DNA from: Chryseobacterium ginsenosidimutans
Lineage (GTDB): Bacteria; Bacteroidota; Bacteroidia; Flavobacteriales; Weeksellaceae
Length of the DNA: 64,000 nt
Direction: 5' to 3'
Assembly: GCF_030823405.1 (NCBI RefSeq)
Contig: NZ_JAUSXC010000001.1
Span: forward strand, 1,533,001 to 1,597,000
Each line of letters begins with the position of its first letter. Position 1 is the stretch's first letter. Below are positions 24,158 to 33,840 of the stretch, one piece after another. The notes under the pieces are model-generated. The model searched no databases, was not told the origin of the DNA, and saw only the letters and a list, made by a program, of their open reading frames with translations. A program made the translations under genes and the position numbers.

Positions 24158-26962
24158 TTATTTCACAGAAATCTCATCAATAAAGATATAAGCATCTCCA
24201 CCGGCTCCCAAATGCCATTCCGGAAGTTTCCCGAAATGATAGGCTTTTACTTTGATGTAACGGGCTTGTGTAGGCAGAACTTCTGTTGAAAAATCTTTAA
24301 CCTGGGCGGTTTCATTTTTCGGATCTACTGTATTGTCAACGGTTTTTAATAAGATGAAATCTTTGCCATTGTTGGAAGCGTAATATTCCACTTTTTTAGG
24401 CATTAAAATCCATGCTTTGCTGTCCTGAAGGTATGTTGAAGACAGTTTTGTAATCTCCTGAGGTGATTTCATATCGATAATCGCTTCAAAAGTCTGTCCC
24501 TGATATCCCAGCCATTCGCCTTTTCTCCAGTTGGCGTCACCATTAATTCCGTCGATTAACGATAATTTTCCACTTGCTACATATTGCGGATTCGGAGTTG
24601 AATTAACTGTAATATCCCAATTGTTTGGTCTTCTGTTAGAATTCGCAGTTACAATTGAGCTTTTTTCACCATTTCTCTCTGCATAAGCCGAAACCTGAGT
24701 GGTTTTTGTAATCGTAAATGGTTCTTTATAAGCTTTAAAGGTTTTTCTCACATTCGCATCGCCTTCATCCATCGTCATATAATAAATTTTATCATTTGGA
24801 TTCAGTGCAGTGATTTCTACTTTTGTGTTTAAATCAAAAATTCTTGCCGCGGAAATAACAGGAGTTGCCGTTAATTCATCATATTTAAAATCTTTAAATG
24901 ATTTCACATTTTCAAAACCTAATTTTTTAAGTTCGTCTTTGCTTGTATTTTTTGTAATTGTTCTTGTCGTTCCGTCTTCCAGATGAATTTTAACCTCATC
25001 AAAATAAGGCTTTGTCGTCTGCCATTCAGGTAATCCCGGAGTTACGGCATAAATTCCCATAGAACTCAAAATATACCAGGCGCTCATTTGTCCGCAATCT
25101 TCGTTTCCGATTAAACCGTCAGGAGCATTTTTGTAATAATTATCAAGGATAAATTTGATTTTGGCATCCGTTTTTTCAGGCTTTCCTACATAATTGTAAA
25201 GATAAGCAATGTGATGACTTGGCTCATTTCCCTGAGCGTATTGTCCGATTAAGCCAGTAATATCTACCTGTTCTCTGCCTGTTATTTTGTCCGGAGCGGA
25301 GAAAATAGCATCAATAAACTGTTCAAACTTTTCTTTTCCTCCATGTGCAGCGATCAATCCCGGAATATCCTGCTGAACAGAGTAGGAGTAATGCCAAGAA
25401 TTCCCTTCTGTGTAATTGTTATTCACTTCTGTCGGCTCAAACGGTTCGTACCAATTTCCGTTTTTTCTGGGCTGCATAAATCCGTTTTTTGGATTGTACA
25501 GATTTTTCCAGTTCTGCGAACGTTTCATAAAATACTGGTAATCTTCTTTTTTGTCTAAAATCTTTGCCATTTGAGCAATACACCAATCATCATAGGCATA
25601 TTCCACTGTTTTTGAAACGCTTTCGTGCTCATCGTCGATTGAAATGTAATTGTTCTGTTTGTAGGCATTTAATCCAAAAATATCCAACATCGCAGAATTT
25701 TTAGAAGCTTCAAATGCTTTTTCATAATCAAAACCTGTAATTCCTTTTGCCATTGCGTCTGCAATCACAGAAACGGCGTGGTAGCCGATCATACATTCCG
25801 TTTCGTTGGAAGCAAGTTCCCAAACCGGAAGTTTTCCACCTTGCTCATATTGTTTAATGAAAGTATTGACGAAATCTGCCGTTCTCTTTCTTTCAATTAA
25901 AGACATCAACGGATGCGCTCCCCTGAAGGTGTCCCAAAGTGAGAAAACAGAGTAATAATCAAATCCGTTTGCCATGTAGAACTTGTTATCGCGACCTCTG
26001 TATTTTCCATCAACATCCATATTGATATTTGGTTGCGTGAAAACGTGATACATTGCAGTGTAAAAAATGCTCAGTTTGTCTTTATTGGAAGATTTAACTT
26101 CAATTTTTGATAATTCTTTGTTCCAATCGGCAACAGCTTGTTTTTGGATGGTTGCAAAATCATTGGATTTGCCCTCAGCCAACATATTTTTTGCGGCACC
26201 TTCATACCCTGTCGGAGAAATTGCCACTTTTACACTGATTTTTTCGCCTTTTTTAACTTGTGTTGAAAACGCTAAAGCTAATTTGGTTCCATTAAAAAGA
26301 TTATTTTCCTGTTTTCCGTTAACTTCTTTCTTTGAAATTTTCATAGGTTTTGAAAACTCAATTCTTGCGTAGATGTATTGGTTGGTTGCCCAGGCTTCAC
26401 TTCTTCGGAAAACTTCGATGGTTTTATTATCAATTATTTTAACTTCACCTTCCAGCAGTTTATCTCTATGGTTTAGGTCTAAAATAATGTTTGCATTTCC
26501 TGCATTATTGAAAGTATATTCGTGATAGCCAACTCTTTTTGTCGTTGTTAAACGAACATCAATGTTATTTTTATCTAATTTTACAGAATAAAATCCTGCC
26601 GTTGCTTTTTCGTTTTTATGAGAAAATTTAGATGAATACTCTTTGTTATTTAAGCTTGGATTTCCCATTGTCGGCATCAGCATAATGTCTCCATAATCCG
26701 AAACACCCGTTCCGTTTAAGTGTGTATGCGAGAATCCGTAGATCACAGAATCGGAATAATGATAACCGCTGCAACCGTCCCAACTTCCGTCAATTCTGGT
26801 GTCAGGTGAAAGCTGTACCATCCCAAATGGAACAATTGCTCCCGGAAATGTATGCCCATGCCCGCCAGTTCCTATAAAAGGATTTACATATTGCGAATAA
26901 TTTTGAGAAAATAAATTATGAGCAATAATTCCTAAAAGAACGACCAATATTTTTTTCATCAT
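24158..26962 (-). CDS. GH92 family alpha-1,2-mannosidase, secreted
   Basis: Removes alpha-mannose units from N-glycans or fungal mannan in the periplasm or outside. The 934-aa protein begins with a signal peptide (MMKKILVVLLGIIAHNLFSQ) and the GH92 start YVNPFIGTGGHGHTFPGA. Later signatures are WDTFRGAHPL, GNEPSHHIAYLYN and GNEDCGQMSAWYILSSMG, which hold the calcium and acid/base residues. After about 700 comes a chitobiase-like strand domain, then an F5/8-type C (CBM32-like) carbohydrate-binding domain at about 790-934. It is a single gene, not part of a polysaccharide locus with SusC/SusD. Confidence 0.95.
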   Translation of the reverse strand: MMKKILVVLLGIIAHNLFSQNYSQYVNPFIGTGGHGHTFPGAIVPFGMVQLSPDTRIDGSWDGCSGYHYSDSVIYGFSHTHLNGTGVSDYGDIMLMPTMGNPSLNNKEYSSKFSHKNEKATAGFYSVKLDKNNIDVRLTTTKRVGYHEYTFNNAGNANIILDLNHRDKLLEGEVKIIDNKTIEVFRRSEAWATNQYIYARIEFSKPMKISKKEVNGKQENNLFNGTKLALAFSTQVKKGEKISVKVAISPTGYEGAAKNMLAEGKSNDFATIQKQAVADWNKELSKIEVKSSNKDKLSIFYTAMYHVFTQPNINMDVDGKYRGRDNKFYMANGFDYYSVFSLWDTFRGAHPLMSLIERKRTADFVNTFIKQYEQGGKLPVWELASNETECMIGYHAVSVIADAMAKGITGFDYEKAFEASKNSAMLDIFGLNAYKQNNYISIDDEHESVSKTVEYAYDDWCIAQMAKILDKKEDYQYFMKRSQNWKNLYNPKNGFMQPRKNGNWYEPFEPTEVNNNYTEGNSWHYSYSVQQDIPGLIAAHGGKEKFEQFIDAIFSAPDKITGREQVDITGLIGQYAQGNEPSHHIAYLYNYVGKPEKTDAKIKFILDNYYKNAPDGLIGNEDCGQMSAWYILSSMGIYAVTPGLPEWQTTKPYFDEVKIHLEDGTTRTITKNTSKDELKKLGFENVKSFKDFKYDELTATPVISAARIFDLNTKVEITALNPNDKIYYMTMDEGDANVRKTFKAYKEPFTITKTTQVSAYAERNGEKSSIVTANSNRRPNNWDITVNSTPNPQYVASGKLSLIDGINGDANWRKGEWLGYQGQTFEAIIDMKSPQEITKLSSTYLQDSKAWILMPKKVEYYASNNGKDFILLKTVDNTVDPKNETAQVKDFSTEVLPTQARYIKVKAYHFGKLPEWHLGAGGDAYIFIDEISVK

Positions 26963-27060
26963 ATAAAAATTAAAATTCCCCTAAAATACTACAAAATTTG
27001 GTTTCGCAAAAGAAAATATCTATCAGTGTCTTTACTTATTCTAAATAGCTAAAAATTACG

Positions 27061-27068
27061 TAAATTTG
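27061..27068 (+). promoter_or_regulatory. TAnnTTTG promoter element of the Mrp gene
   Basis: TAAATTTG, 19 bases before the ATG at 27088. Confidence 0.55.
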
Positions 27069-27087
27069 TAAACAATTTATTTAGTAT

Positions 27088-28194
27088 ATGTTGACGAAAG
27101 AAAAGGTACAGAATTTCCTTAAAGAGATAGAAGTTGATGACTTGGTAAGTAATTTTCAAGTTATGGGCAACGATGTATATATTGATATGACGGCTCATTC
27201 ACCTGCAATGCACGAAAAGAAAAAGCTGGAAGCAGCAATGAAACAGGCTTTTGCAAGTGAATTCGGAGAAGAAATTAATTTAAAATTAAAGATCGTTTCT
27301 CCTGAACCGAGCGAAATTCAGCAAAGTCAGATCAAAGGGAGACAAATCCCGGGAATTCAAAATATTATAGCCATTGCTTCCGGAAAAGGAGGCGTTGGTA
27401 AGTCTACCGTTGCTGCGAATATGGCAGTTACTTTAGCTAAAATGGGCTTTAAAGTAGGTTTGCTGGATGCCGATATTTACGGTCCTTCAGTTCCTACAAT
27501 GTTCGATACAGAAGGAGCGAAACCAATTTCTGTAGAAGTTAACGGTAAAAGTTTAATGAAGCCTATTGAAAATTATGGTGTAAAAATGCTATCAATAGGA
27601 TATTTTTCAGGTTCTAATCAGGCGGTAGTTTGGAGAGGTCCGATGGCTTCAAAGGCATTGAACCAAATGATCAGAGATGCGGCTTGGGGAGAATTAGATT
27701 TTTTATTAATAGATTTACCTCCGGGAACAGGTGATATCCACTTATCGATCATTCAGGAAGTTCCTGTGACGGGAGCGGTAATCGTGAGTACACCTCAACA
27801 CGTAGCTTTGGCAGACGTAAGAAAAGGTATTGCAATGTTCCAGATGGAAAGTATTAATATTCCTGTTCTTGGATTAGTGGAAAATATGGCGTATTTTACA
27901 CCGGAAGAATTACCTGACAATAAATATTATATCTTTGGAAATCAAGGAGCGCAATATTTGGCTGATGATCTTGGGATTCCTGTTTTAGGAGAAATTCCTT
28001 TGATCCAAAGCATCAGAGAAGCTGGAGATGTCGGTAGACCGGCTGCTTTGCAGGAAGGTTCTAAGATTGCTGATATCTATACAGAAACTGCCCGTAAAAT
28101 GGTGGAAAGCTTATTAGAGAGAAATAAAAACCTTCCTCCTACTGAAGCTGTAAAAATTTCGACAATGGCAGGATGCTCGCCGAAAGCAAAATAA
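27088..28194 (+). CDS. apbC: Mrp/NBP35-type P-loop Fe-S carrier ATPase
   Basis: Cytoplasmic scaffold or carrier that loads Fe-S clusters onto target proteins. The 368-aa protein has an N-terminal MIP18/DUF59 domain (about 1-85), then the deviant Walker A ASGKGGVGKST near 98-108, DADIYGPSVPTM and LPPGTGDIHL. The CxxC pair that bridges the cluster in most Mrp proteins is missing: the usual MSxxxCPxCG segment reads NMAYFTPEELPDNKYYIFG. The only late Cys is in MAGCSPK at the C-terminus. A NifU-like gene follows at 28239, supporting an Fe-S role. Confidence 0.93.
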   Translation: MLTKEKVQNFLKEIEVDDLVSNFQVMGNDVYIDMTAHSPAMHEKKKLEAAMKQAFASEFGEEINLKLKIVSPEPSEIQQSQIKGRQIPGIQNIIAIASGKGGVGKSTVAANMAVTLAKMGFKVGLLDADIYGPSVPTMFDTEGAKPISVEVNGKSLMKPIENYGVKMLSIGYFSGSNQAVVWRGPMASKALNQMIRDAAWGELDFLLIDLPPGTGDIHLSIIQEVPVTGAVIVSTPQHVALADVRKGIAMFQMESINIPVLGLVENMAYFTPEELPDNKYYIFGNQGAQYLADDLGIPVLGEIPLIQSIREAGDVGRPAALQEGSKIADIYTETARKMVESLLERNKNLPPTEAVKISTMAGCSPKAK

Positions 28195-28238
28195 TTATTC
28201 AATTTTGAAAAAAACCGAATTGAACTGAAGAAAAAAAT

Positions 28239-28487
28239 ATGGAAACAAATATAGCACACGAACAAACTGTAACTAAAGTAATGGAAGCTCTTGAGAGCAT
28301 TCGTCCGTTTCTAAACAAAGACGGTGGCGATATTGAGCTTATCGATGTGAAGGATAACTCAGTTTATGTAAAACTTTTAGGAAACTGTTCAGGATGTTCA
28401 TTGAATTTTTCAACCTTAAAATTAGGCGTTGAAAATACAATCAAGCAACACGCTCCTGAAATAGAAAAAGTAATAAATGTAGAGTAA
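28239..28487 (+). CDS. NifU-like C-terminal domain protein
   Basis: An 82-aa stand-alone NifU C-terminal domain, an Fe-S cluster carrier with the CxxC motif GNCSGCSLNFSTLK and the LESIRPFLNKDGGDIELID core. It sits 44 bases after the Mrp gene on the same strand and ends in a strong terminator. The pair is therefore a small Fe-S delivery operon. Confidence 0.92.
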   Translation: METNIAHEQTVTKVMEALESIRPFLNKDGGDIELIDVKDNSVYVKLLGNCSGCSLNFSTLKLGVENTIKQHAPEIEKVINVE

Positions 28488-28508
28488 AAGAATAAAATAT
28501 ATTTTTTT

Positions 28509-28534
28509 AAAGACAGGTTTTTGAGCCTGTCTTT
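28509..28534 (+). terminator. Intrinsic terminator of the Mrp/NifU operon
   Basis: A 9-bp perfect stem (28509-28517 with 28526-28534), 8-base loop, followed by TTTTTTT. Confidence 0.85.
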
Positions 28535-28591
28535 TTTTGTTTCTCATATTTTTATAAACTTTAAAACTAAGAGGTTTCTCAACAATAAAAA

Positions 28592-28612
28592 AGTCCCGAA
28601 AAAATCGGGACT
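28592..28612 (-). terminator. Intrinsic terminator of the T9SS cargo gene
   Basis: An 8-bp perfect stem (28592-28599 with 28605-28612) and a 5-base loop. On the minus strand it is followed by a T run. Confidence 0.8.
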
Positions 28613-28638
28613 CATTTCAATCAACTAAATAATATATT

Positions 28639-31600
28639 CTATTTTACAATCACTCTCTTCACTTCTCCTTCCGAAGTTTTTACAAGATAACCTCCTGTTG
28701 ACAATTTTGAAGTATCAATTGTTAAAGCATTTTTCTCTTTTGCAAGTAATTTTCCACTCATGTCGTACAGCTCATAACCTTGTGCTCTGTTGAAATACAG
28801 TGTATTTCCTTTGTTCACAGGATTAGGGAAGATATTGAATGTTGCTTTTTCAGTTTTCACTTCTCCTGTAGATAGAGTTGGAGAAGAAACTACTTCAAAC
28901 ATCGATAAAGTTCCGCTGATTTCGTTGGCTACAATTACATAACCTTTTCCTATAGTTGTGTTTGCGGGTGCGATGTACGTAATCCCTTCTGGGCCGTTGT
29001 CACCACCATATGCAGAAGTAGTTCTGGAATGTTTGTAATCTGTGAATGTTACATTATTAGGATCTGTTACATTATAAACCATTACTCCGCCTGTTCTTTC
29101 TAGCGTGATGAAAGCGAAAGTCTGTCCGTTTATTGTTCCTAAAGCAACGCCTTCCGGTTCAGGGCCTTTTGCCCGGCTTCTGTTTTTCGCGCCGTTTGCT
29201 TCGTTATCAGCATTGAAAATCAATGGATGATTCGCTGCGATGTATCTTTCGAATCTGTCGCCACTGTCGTAAACAATCTGTTTTGTATCTGCATTGAAAA
29301 TAGAGAACGAACGAGCTCCCAACGCTGAAATTTCTTCAAATTCTGCATCTCCATCTGTATTTCCTGTTGCATTTGACACCCTGAATCTTCCTAAATTGTA
29401 AGAAGCCTTTAAAACAGATGATTGAGGGAAGATAGTAGGATCTAAAGTATAACTATTCGCTCCGACTGTTGTTCTTTCGCTGAAACCCGAAAGGTCTTTT
29501 TCGTCACCTTCGTTGGCAGTTACGATATAGTTGGTATTCCCGATTTTATAATTCTGAACAGAATCGGGAGTGTAATATGTTTTTACAGGCCAGTTTGCGA
29601 TTAAAACCTCACCATTATTGTCAGAAGCATCAAAACCGTTTCCAGGAATGCTCATGTCTTTTTTACCTAATCCCCAAACGCTTGTAATTGTTTTTGTGGC
29701 TAAATTAATTTCCGCAACGGCGTTGTTCTCCTGAAGCGTAACCCAGGCTTTCTGACTGTCGGAGCTTATCGTAACATATTCAGGTTCCAAATCCTGAGAA
29801 AGGGTATTGTTGGTTCTTACTTTTCTTAAACCTGTTGCTGTTAATGAAGCCAATTGAGAATCAAAAGCGTTGAAATTAAGAGTTATCACATTACTTTGCG
29901 TAAGATTTCCGATTCCTCCCGAAATATCAATAATACTTACCGTTCCTTCCGGATCTACTGTGTAGGCATCGTTTGGTTCGCCTTCATTGGCTGTTATTAC
30001 TTTTGTTCCGTCCGGGGAGAAAGTAATCATATCAGGTAAAGCTCCAACGGTAACCTGTTTTAAGAAATTTCCGTTAATATCAAAGAAAACAACCGAGCCG
30101 TTTTGTTGTGGATTTGCATTGGGAGAAGCAGCAACGATGATTCCGTTTTTTACAGCAATACTTGTGATTCCGCCGTATGGAGCCATGTTGATGGTATTAA
30201 TAACGGTCGGAGTATTTGGATTACTGAAATTAATAATATCAAAAACATCCGTAATCGAACTAATTGTAAATAATCTTTGTGTGGAAGGATCATGAACTAC
30301 AATTTCCGTAGAACTTGTACTGTTACCGGAAGGATCAAAACTTCCGATATAGTTTAATGAAATTTGATTGGAAGGAATCGGCGCCGGTTTATCATTATCA
30401 ACGATATAAACTGTTGCATTATTGTCACCAGAAATTGTTGCTCCAACAGGATTTTCAAGGCTTACTACAAAATATTCAGCTTGTTGTTCCTGCAACGTAT
30501 CGTCAGTAATCGGAATATTTATCGTATAGCTCGTTGTTGTTGGAGTAATATTAATCGTCTGATCCGTTAAAGTGAAATCGTTACTATCTGCTGTGCTGAA
30601 GGGCGCTGATTTTACAACCAAATTCACAGTCGAAGCTGAAGGATTGTTAATATTAATCTTAAATGCTAAAGTTCCTGCATTTTCATTGACTTTAATAAAG
30701 TTTCTATCTAAAGAAATAGAAGTTCCTGCAGTTGTAAATGTCGTTGAAGTAGCTGTTGTCAACGCATTATCACTTGTATCTTCAACCATATTTGGTTTTA
30801 AGGCTAAATAATATGTCTGATTCGGAACCAGACCTGAAGTCGGGATTACAGTGATTTTATTGTTAACGAAAGTCGTTGTAAAGGGAACTTGAGTGCCTGA
30901 AGAATTTCCAAGACGGAAATCTACAAGCGTTTGTGCATTAGAATCGTTGATCGTTGAGTTATCTATTAATCTTACATTTTCATTAAAGAGAAATCGTAGG
31001 ATTTACAGTTGTTGAGGCATTGTTTGTGCTGTTTACAGGAAGATAAGCTGCTGTTGGCGGGGTAGTGTCAACTCCTCCAACCGCTGTTGCGTCTACGGTA
31101 AAATTATCAAAACGGTTGTTTCCGACAGTTCCACCTGTTCCTGCAGAAAACTCAACTTTTAATTTAAAGTTCGGATTATTCGCAACGCCTGAAATTGCTG
31201 AAAAATCAAAGGTTATCAATTGCGGATTCGCATCTTGAGGAGAAACAGTTTGATAAGGTACGAAAGTTGTCCCGTCAATAGAATAAGACCAGGATTGAGT
31301 TCCTGCTCCTGAACCTGATCTTCTTGTGGTGAATTTTACAACAACATTATTGTATCCGGTTGTGGGTAAATTGAACTGCAAATTACCATTAATGGGTAAA
31401 TTATATCTCAAATGCGTTCCTGAAGCGTCTCCATTTCTTGCATTCAAATTGTCAATATCGAAGTTTTGCCCGGTACCACCTGCGAAATCGATGTCTGTGG
31501 TTCCGCTTGTTATCGCAGTCATAGAACCGCCAACCAGAGTTGAGGTAGGAGCTGTAATTGCAGCTGCAGTAGCATTGTTGTTAAAATTCCAGTAATGGAT

Positions 31601-31681
31601 AAGAGAAGTCTGCCCAAATACCGTCCCCTGAAGGAAAAATGCAGCAATTACAGATCCTTTTAACAAGTAGTTGTTAATCAT
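28639..31681 (-). pseudogene. Large T9SS-secreted choice-of-anchor I protein, split by a frameshift near 30985
   Basis: The N-terminal part (30983-31681, 232 aa) has a signal peptide ending GQTSL, a lectin-like domain and the start of an Ig-like domain (DTTPPTAAYLPVNS), then meets TAA just after NPTISL. The next frame continues without a break as FNENVRLIDNSTINDS, still the same SbsA-type Ig-like domain, then NQTYYLALKP. After that come a Calx-beta region, a beta-propeller of the choice-of-anchor I type (GTVSIIDISGG, EPEGVALGTINGQTF) and a type A T9SS tail (FNIFPNPVNKGN). One inserted base, or loss of two or five, explains the break. A sequencing error is possible. The downstream part alone would lack a signal peptide. 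Confidence 0.85.
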
Positions 31682-31871
31682 TTTTTACTTAATTTAAATT
31701 TATGCAAAAATGAAGTTTCTACTTTGGAAACATTTTAAGGTAATCTTAAGAAATGTTTAATAAATAGATCATGACCAATCATTTTTTGTTTAAAAATGAA
31801 GTAAGAAAATATTAAAAGTAAAAAATGGAAAACGGCAGATCAGTCGATAGTAAACATCATGAAACCTATAC

Positions 31872-32024
31872 CTACTTGGAGACCTGCCCCGAAAATTTCA
31901 GGTTTTTGCCTGTGTATTTATTTCCTTCCAAGGGATGTTTCTGCATATAAAAAAATCCCGAAATTGCAGTCAGAACCAATAAAATAAAAGCAACCAGAAA
32001 AATTCTTTTTAACATTTCTTTCAT
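31872..32024 (-). CDS. 50-aa single-helix membrane protein
   Basis: MKEMLKRIFLVAFILLVLTA begins a 50-residue peptide with one membrane segment (about 7-26) and a basic, polar tail ending FSGQVSK. Its ATG overlaps the TGA of the upstream NAD(P)-binding gene (ATGA at 32021-32024), a common sign of translational coupling. I do not recognise the family. The remaining 190 bases to the next gene start at 31681 hold nothing I can identify. Confidence 0.6.
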   Translation of the reverse strand: MKEMLKRIFLVAFILLVLTAISGFFYMQKHPLEGNKYTGKNLKFSGQVSK

Positions 32025-32674
32025 ATCGTAAGGTTTTTGATGTCTTTGATCTCTAATGTTGAGGTTGGGTATCCTTTTAATACGGCATTAATCATTGCTT
32101 TTCCCACTTCTCGTAAAGTTAAGGATTTTGAGGGTAATATAATAGGAAAAATCCAAACGAGAGGTTTAAAAAACCATTTTACATTCTCTTGACCTTCAAC
32201 GGGTTTCATAAATCCGGGACGGAAATTGTACTCAGCCTTAAAGCCAAGTTTTCGTAAAGCATTTTCGGTTCTGCCTTTTACTCTTGCCCACATGAATTTC
32301 CCACTTTCTGTCTTATCGGTATGTAGTCCTGAAACGTAATTGAAAACCATATTGGGATTTTGGTTGAGAACAGCTTTTGCAAAATGTAAAGTGGTATCAT
32401 AAGTGATTTTGGTGTAATCTTCTTCATTCATTCCTACACTGCTAATTCCGGCACAGAAGAAAACGGCATCATAACCTTTAAAATTTTCGTCATTCAGATC
32501 GATTTGTAGAAAATCTGAAACAATATATTCCTTAAGTTTAGCATGTTTTTTACCCGAAGGTTTTCTGCTTACACTTAAAATTTCTGAAATGTTCGGGTTC
32601 TCAAGGCATTCCATTAAAACACCTTCACCTACCATTCCTGTTGCTCCTGTGAGAATTATTTTTATTGAGTTCAT
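32021..32674 (-). CDS. NAD(P)H-binding short-chain oxidoreductase-like protein (HTATIP2/YbjT-like)
   Basis: A 217-aa Rossmann protein beginning IKIILTGATGMVGEGVLMEC, the TGATGxxG dinucleotide loop. It has a downstream YNFRPGFMKP segment typical of atypical SDRs. A strict YxxxK catalytic pair is not evident (YVSGLHTDKTESGKF lies at that position), so it may bind NAD(P) without classical SDR catalysis. It is translationally coupled to the 50-aa membrane peptide. Confidence 0.8.
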   Translation of the reverse strand: MNSIKIILTGATGMVGEGVLMECLENPNISEILSVSRKPSGKKHAKLKEYIVSDFLQIDLNDENFKGYDAVFFCAGISSVGMNEEDYTKITYDTTLHFAKAVLNQNPNMVFNYVSGLHTDKTESGKFMWARVKGRTENALRKLGFKAEYNFRPGFMKPVEGQENVKWFFKPLVWIFPIILPSKSLTLREVGKAMINAVLKGYPTSTLEIKDIKNLTI

Positions 32675-32761
32675 TTCTTTTCTATTATTATTGTTAATAA
32701 CGTTCTGTCATTTGCTTTTACTTTAAATGTATAGCAAAAATTATACTGTTTTTTACGAAAT

Positions 32762-32782
32762 TATTGCGAGGAGCGAAGTAAT
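32762..32782. repeat. Solitary half of an intergenic repeat (ATTGCGAGGAGCGAAGTAAT type)
   Basis: A short GC-richer segment in the 280-base gap between genes. The wording TTGCGAGGAGCGAAG...AATCT is that of a palindromic repeat common between bacterial genes, but no matching second arm is seen here. The rest of the gap is AT-rich without a feature I can name. Confidence 0.35.
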
Positions 32783-32907
32783 CTCATCGAAATATCTCTG
32801 TTTATGACTTTAAAAAATATGAATTTCTAATTGTGATAAGAAAGAAACATTTACACAGGAGATAATGTAAGTAATAAAGAGGATAGAGGAAACAGTTCTT
32901 AAAAATA

Positions 32908-32934
32908 AAAGCCGATCATTTTTTGACCGGCTTT
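32908..32934 (-). terminator. Intrinsic terminator of the ppk1-ppx operon
   Basis: An 11-bp stem with one wobble (32908-32918 with 32924-32934), T-rich loop, and an A/T tail on the exit side. Confidence 0.75.
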
Positions 32935-32954
32935 AAAATTTATATGCAGTAAAA

Positions 32955-33839
32955 TTACTTTTTATCCTGCAATTTGCTGTAAATATTATGTATAAGTCCA
33001 TCAGCAACAGATATTTTCGGAACAAAAATCCTGTTGATTTCCGACCACGTCATTATATTGTTAAAAATCTTTAGGGCGTGAGCTAAAACATCGGCTCTGT
33101 CCTCGCGCATATTATGTTTTGTCATTCTTTCTTCAACTGTAAGGTCGTCGAATTCCTTATGAACTTTTTTGAGATGAGATAATGACATCGGTTTGCCGTC
33201 CTTAGTTTTGCTCATGGAGAAAACTTTATTGATATTTCCTCCCGAACCGATTGCTACGATTGGTTTTTTGCTGTTAATGTTTATCCTGATCTCTTCTTTC
33301 ATATCTTTCCAGTTGTCAGGTGTTACCAAATTATTCAGTAAACGAATGGTTCCGATGTTGAAAGATTTTTCGTATTTCATCTTTCCGTTTTCATAGAAAG
33401 TAAGCTCTGTGGAACCACCGCCAACGTCGATATATAAATAGGCAAACTCTTTGTCAAGCCCTTCTGCAACGTGGTTTTCAAAAACCAAAGTAGCTTCTTC
33501 GTCACCGGTAATAATTTCAATATCGATTCCTGAAGTTTTTTTAACTTCTTCTATAATATTCTGTCCGTTTTCAGCATCACGCATGGCACTTGTCGCACAG
33601 GCTCTGTAATGTTCGACCTTATAAATTTTCATTAAATCACTGAAAATTTTCATTGAGTCAATCACCATTTTTTCCCTTTCTTCACCGATTTTTCCAAGGG
33701 TGAAAACATCCATCCCTAATCTTAAAGGTATCCTCAAAAGATTAAGTTTAATGAATTCAGGTTGTCTGTTATTTATTTTTACTTCATTTATCAACAGTCT
33801 GGCTGCATTACTTCCTATGTCTATGGCTGCGATCTTCAT
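32955..33839 (-). CDS. ppx: Exopolyphosphatase (Ppx/GppA family)
   Basis: Releases phosphate from polyphosphate ends, or acts on pppGpp. The 294-aa ASKHA-fold protein shows the phosphate loops AAIDIGSNAARLLI and YIDVGGGSTELTFYENG, plus AIGSGGNINKVFSM. It is shorter than E. coli Ppx because the C-terminal HD-like domains are absent, as usual in Bacteroidota. It starts 1 base after the stop of ppk1, so synthesis and breakdown of polyphosphate are co-expressed. Confidence 0.92.
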   Translation of the reverse strand: MKIAAIDIGSNAARLLINEVKINNRQPEFIKLNLLRIPLRLGMDVFTLGKIGEEREKMVIDSMKIFSDLMKIYKVEHYRACATSAMRDAENGQNIIEEVKKTSGIDIEIITGDEEATLVFENHVAEGLDKEFAYLYIDVGGGSTELTFYENGKMKYEKSFNIGTIRLLNNLVTPDNWKDMKEEIRININSKKPIVAIGSGGNINKVFSMSKTKDGKPMSLSHLKKVHKEFDDLTVEERMTKHNMREDRADVLAHALKIFNNIMTWSEINRIFVPKISVADGLIHNIYSKLQDKK

Positions 33840-33840
33840 T

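Noticed and set aside
24158..26962. Polysaccharide utilisation locus around the GH92 gene
   Set aside because: No SusC, SusD, sugar sensor or other glycosidase gene is adjacent.
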